Assembly (NCBI GenBank): GCA_900470195.1
Contig: UEIJ01000023.1
Coordinates: 124,001 to 188,000 of the forward strand
Source: Hyphomicrobiales bacterium
Lineage (GTDB): Bacteria > Pseudomonadota > Alphaproteobacteria > Rhizobiales > Rhizobiaceae
Direction: 5' to 3'
Length of the DNA stretch: 64,000 nt
Shown here: in pieces, positions 63,508-64,000 of the stretch
How the letters are laid out: each line of letters opens with the position of its first letter
Position numbering within the stretch: position 1 is the first letter of the stretch
Translations under genes and position numbers: made by a program
Notes under the pieces: model-generated
Told to the model about the DNA's origin: nothing
The model's database searches: none
Seen by the model: only the letters and a program-made list of their open reading frames with translations

Positions 63508-64000
63508 CTATTTCAGGCGTATGACTATAAGAAACGATTTCTCGTCAATTGAGAGGAATTGCGTTTCCATCTTTGCCTGATAAGTGCCGGACAATTCGTC
63601 ATACTTCGCAAAAATCGCGTCGAGCCTTTTGCGGAGGCACAAACGATCGGTGTCAGGCAAGGATGCAACCATTTTCGGAATCGAATGGCTATGCCAGAAA
63701 GCGTTGTCGCGGTTGTATCCGCCCGGTTCCAGTGTGAAGACTTCCTTGAGTATCTTCAAATCATGCGGGATGGAGAACGCATCCCGTGAATCCTCGTGAC
63801 TGAAAAGGTAGTAAAAATTGTCGAAACCGCTCCACGTGATCGCGGACAGGCACATGGAGCACGGCTCATGAGTGGAAAGAAAGACCATGTCTTTCGTATC
63901 GGGGCGCCCACTCTCCGGCATTTCATAGAAGCGCTTCAATGTGTGCACTTCACCGTGCCAGAGCGGATTTTCGGTCTCGTTGTTGGTTTCAGCAAGAACA
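63508..64000 (-). CDS. Cytidine/deoxycytidylate-deaminase-superfamily protein (5' end cut by window)
   Basis: The frame is open to the window edge, giving at least 163 residues. Both zinc-site motifs of the superfamily are visible: WHGEVHTLKRFYE (HxE, residues near the cut end) and HEPCSMCLSAITWSGF (PCxxC). A GTG inside the HGE motif (63948) would lose the first zinc ligand, so the true start must lie beyond 64000. The long C-terminal extension (about 90 residues after PCxxC) is unlike standard cytidine or guanine deaminases; the substrate is unknown. Confidence 0.78.
   Translation of the reverse strand, partial: VLAETNNETENPLWHGEVHTLKRFYEMPESGRPDTKDMVFLSTHEPCSMCLSAITWSGFDNFYYLFSHEDSRDAFSIPHDLKILKEVFTLEPGGYNRDNAFWHSHSIPKMVASLPDTDRLCLRKRLDAIFAKYDELSGTYQAKMETQFLSIDEKSFLIVIRLK

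Overview
The window looks like an alphaproteobacterial (Rhizobiales, Brucellaceae) secondary replicon, most like Ochrobactrum/Brucella. The reasons are a rhizobial-type protocatechuate locus (pcaDCHGB with a divergent LysR PcaQ, IclR-type PcaR, AraC-type PobR, and an adjacent branched-chain-type ABC importer), an Ochrobactrum-like D-aminopeptidase, and the density of ABC and TRAP importers, each with its own regulator. The genus is inferred from gene content, not from a search. No rRNA, tRNA, CRISPR array, phage or insertion sequence was recognised. Nearly all DNA is coding, in solute-uptake and catabolic cassettes.

Layout. 1-3948: end of an ABC importer operon (substrate-binding protein cut by the window edge, two permeases), a LacI regulator and a 2H cyclic-phosphodiesterase-like protein, closed by a bidirectional terminator. 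3993-10034: amino-acid section with an aldo/keto reductase, a DadA-like FAD oxidoreductase, two tandem paralogous lysine/arginine/ornithine-type binding proteins without permeases, and a saccharopine-dehydrogenase-like enzyme divergent from an Lrp/AsnC regulator. 10059-14203: polyamine-type ABC importer (binding protein, ATPase, two permeases; minus strand). 14380-29615: complete 4-hydroxybenzoate/protocatechuate module: pcaIJF with pcaR, pobR/pobA, pcaQ/pcaDCHGB, then a five-gene importer resembling Sinorhizobium pcaMNVWX. PobA makes protocatechuate, PcaGH/B/C/D open it to 3-oxoadipate, and PcaIJ and PcaF yield succinyl-CoA and acetyl-CoA.

29616-31307: adenine deaminase. 31412-39362: D-aminopeptidase, a full dipeptide/oligopeptide ABC importer with a Tat-type binding protein, and a divergent M19 dipeptidase: a peptide (possibly D-peptide) salvage locus. 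39385-44931: LacI regulator, PAAT-type ABC importer, 2-hydroxyacid dehydrogenase and a small barrel protein, with a perfect 28-bp palindrome in front of the transporter. 45330-49494: ugpBAEC glycerol-3-phosphate importer. 49616-51388: SLC13-type transporter with TrkA-C domains.

51391-63434: sugar-acid locus. One arm (minus strand) has an FAD 2-hydroxyacid dehydrogenase, GntR regulator, gluconate-5-dehydrogenase-like SDR and gluconokinase. The divergent arm has a DenD-like dehydrogenase, a 3-hydroxyisobutyrate-dehydrogenase-like enzyme, an enolase-superfamily dehydratase, an FAH-family enzyme and a TRAP importer. A TIM-barrel isomerase/epimerase and the 3' part of a deaminase face this arm at the right edge.

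Recurring features are hairpins between binding-protein genes and the next gene in five importer operons, several strong operator-like palindromes next to regulators, and many GTG/TTG starts. None of the individual protein families is new. The strongest candidates for undescribed biology are the regulatory palindromes and the substrate-unassigned cassettes (39385-44931, 51391-63434, and the phosphodiesterase-linked importer at 1-3948).
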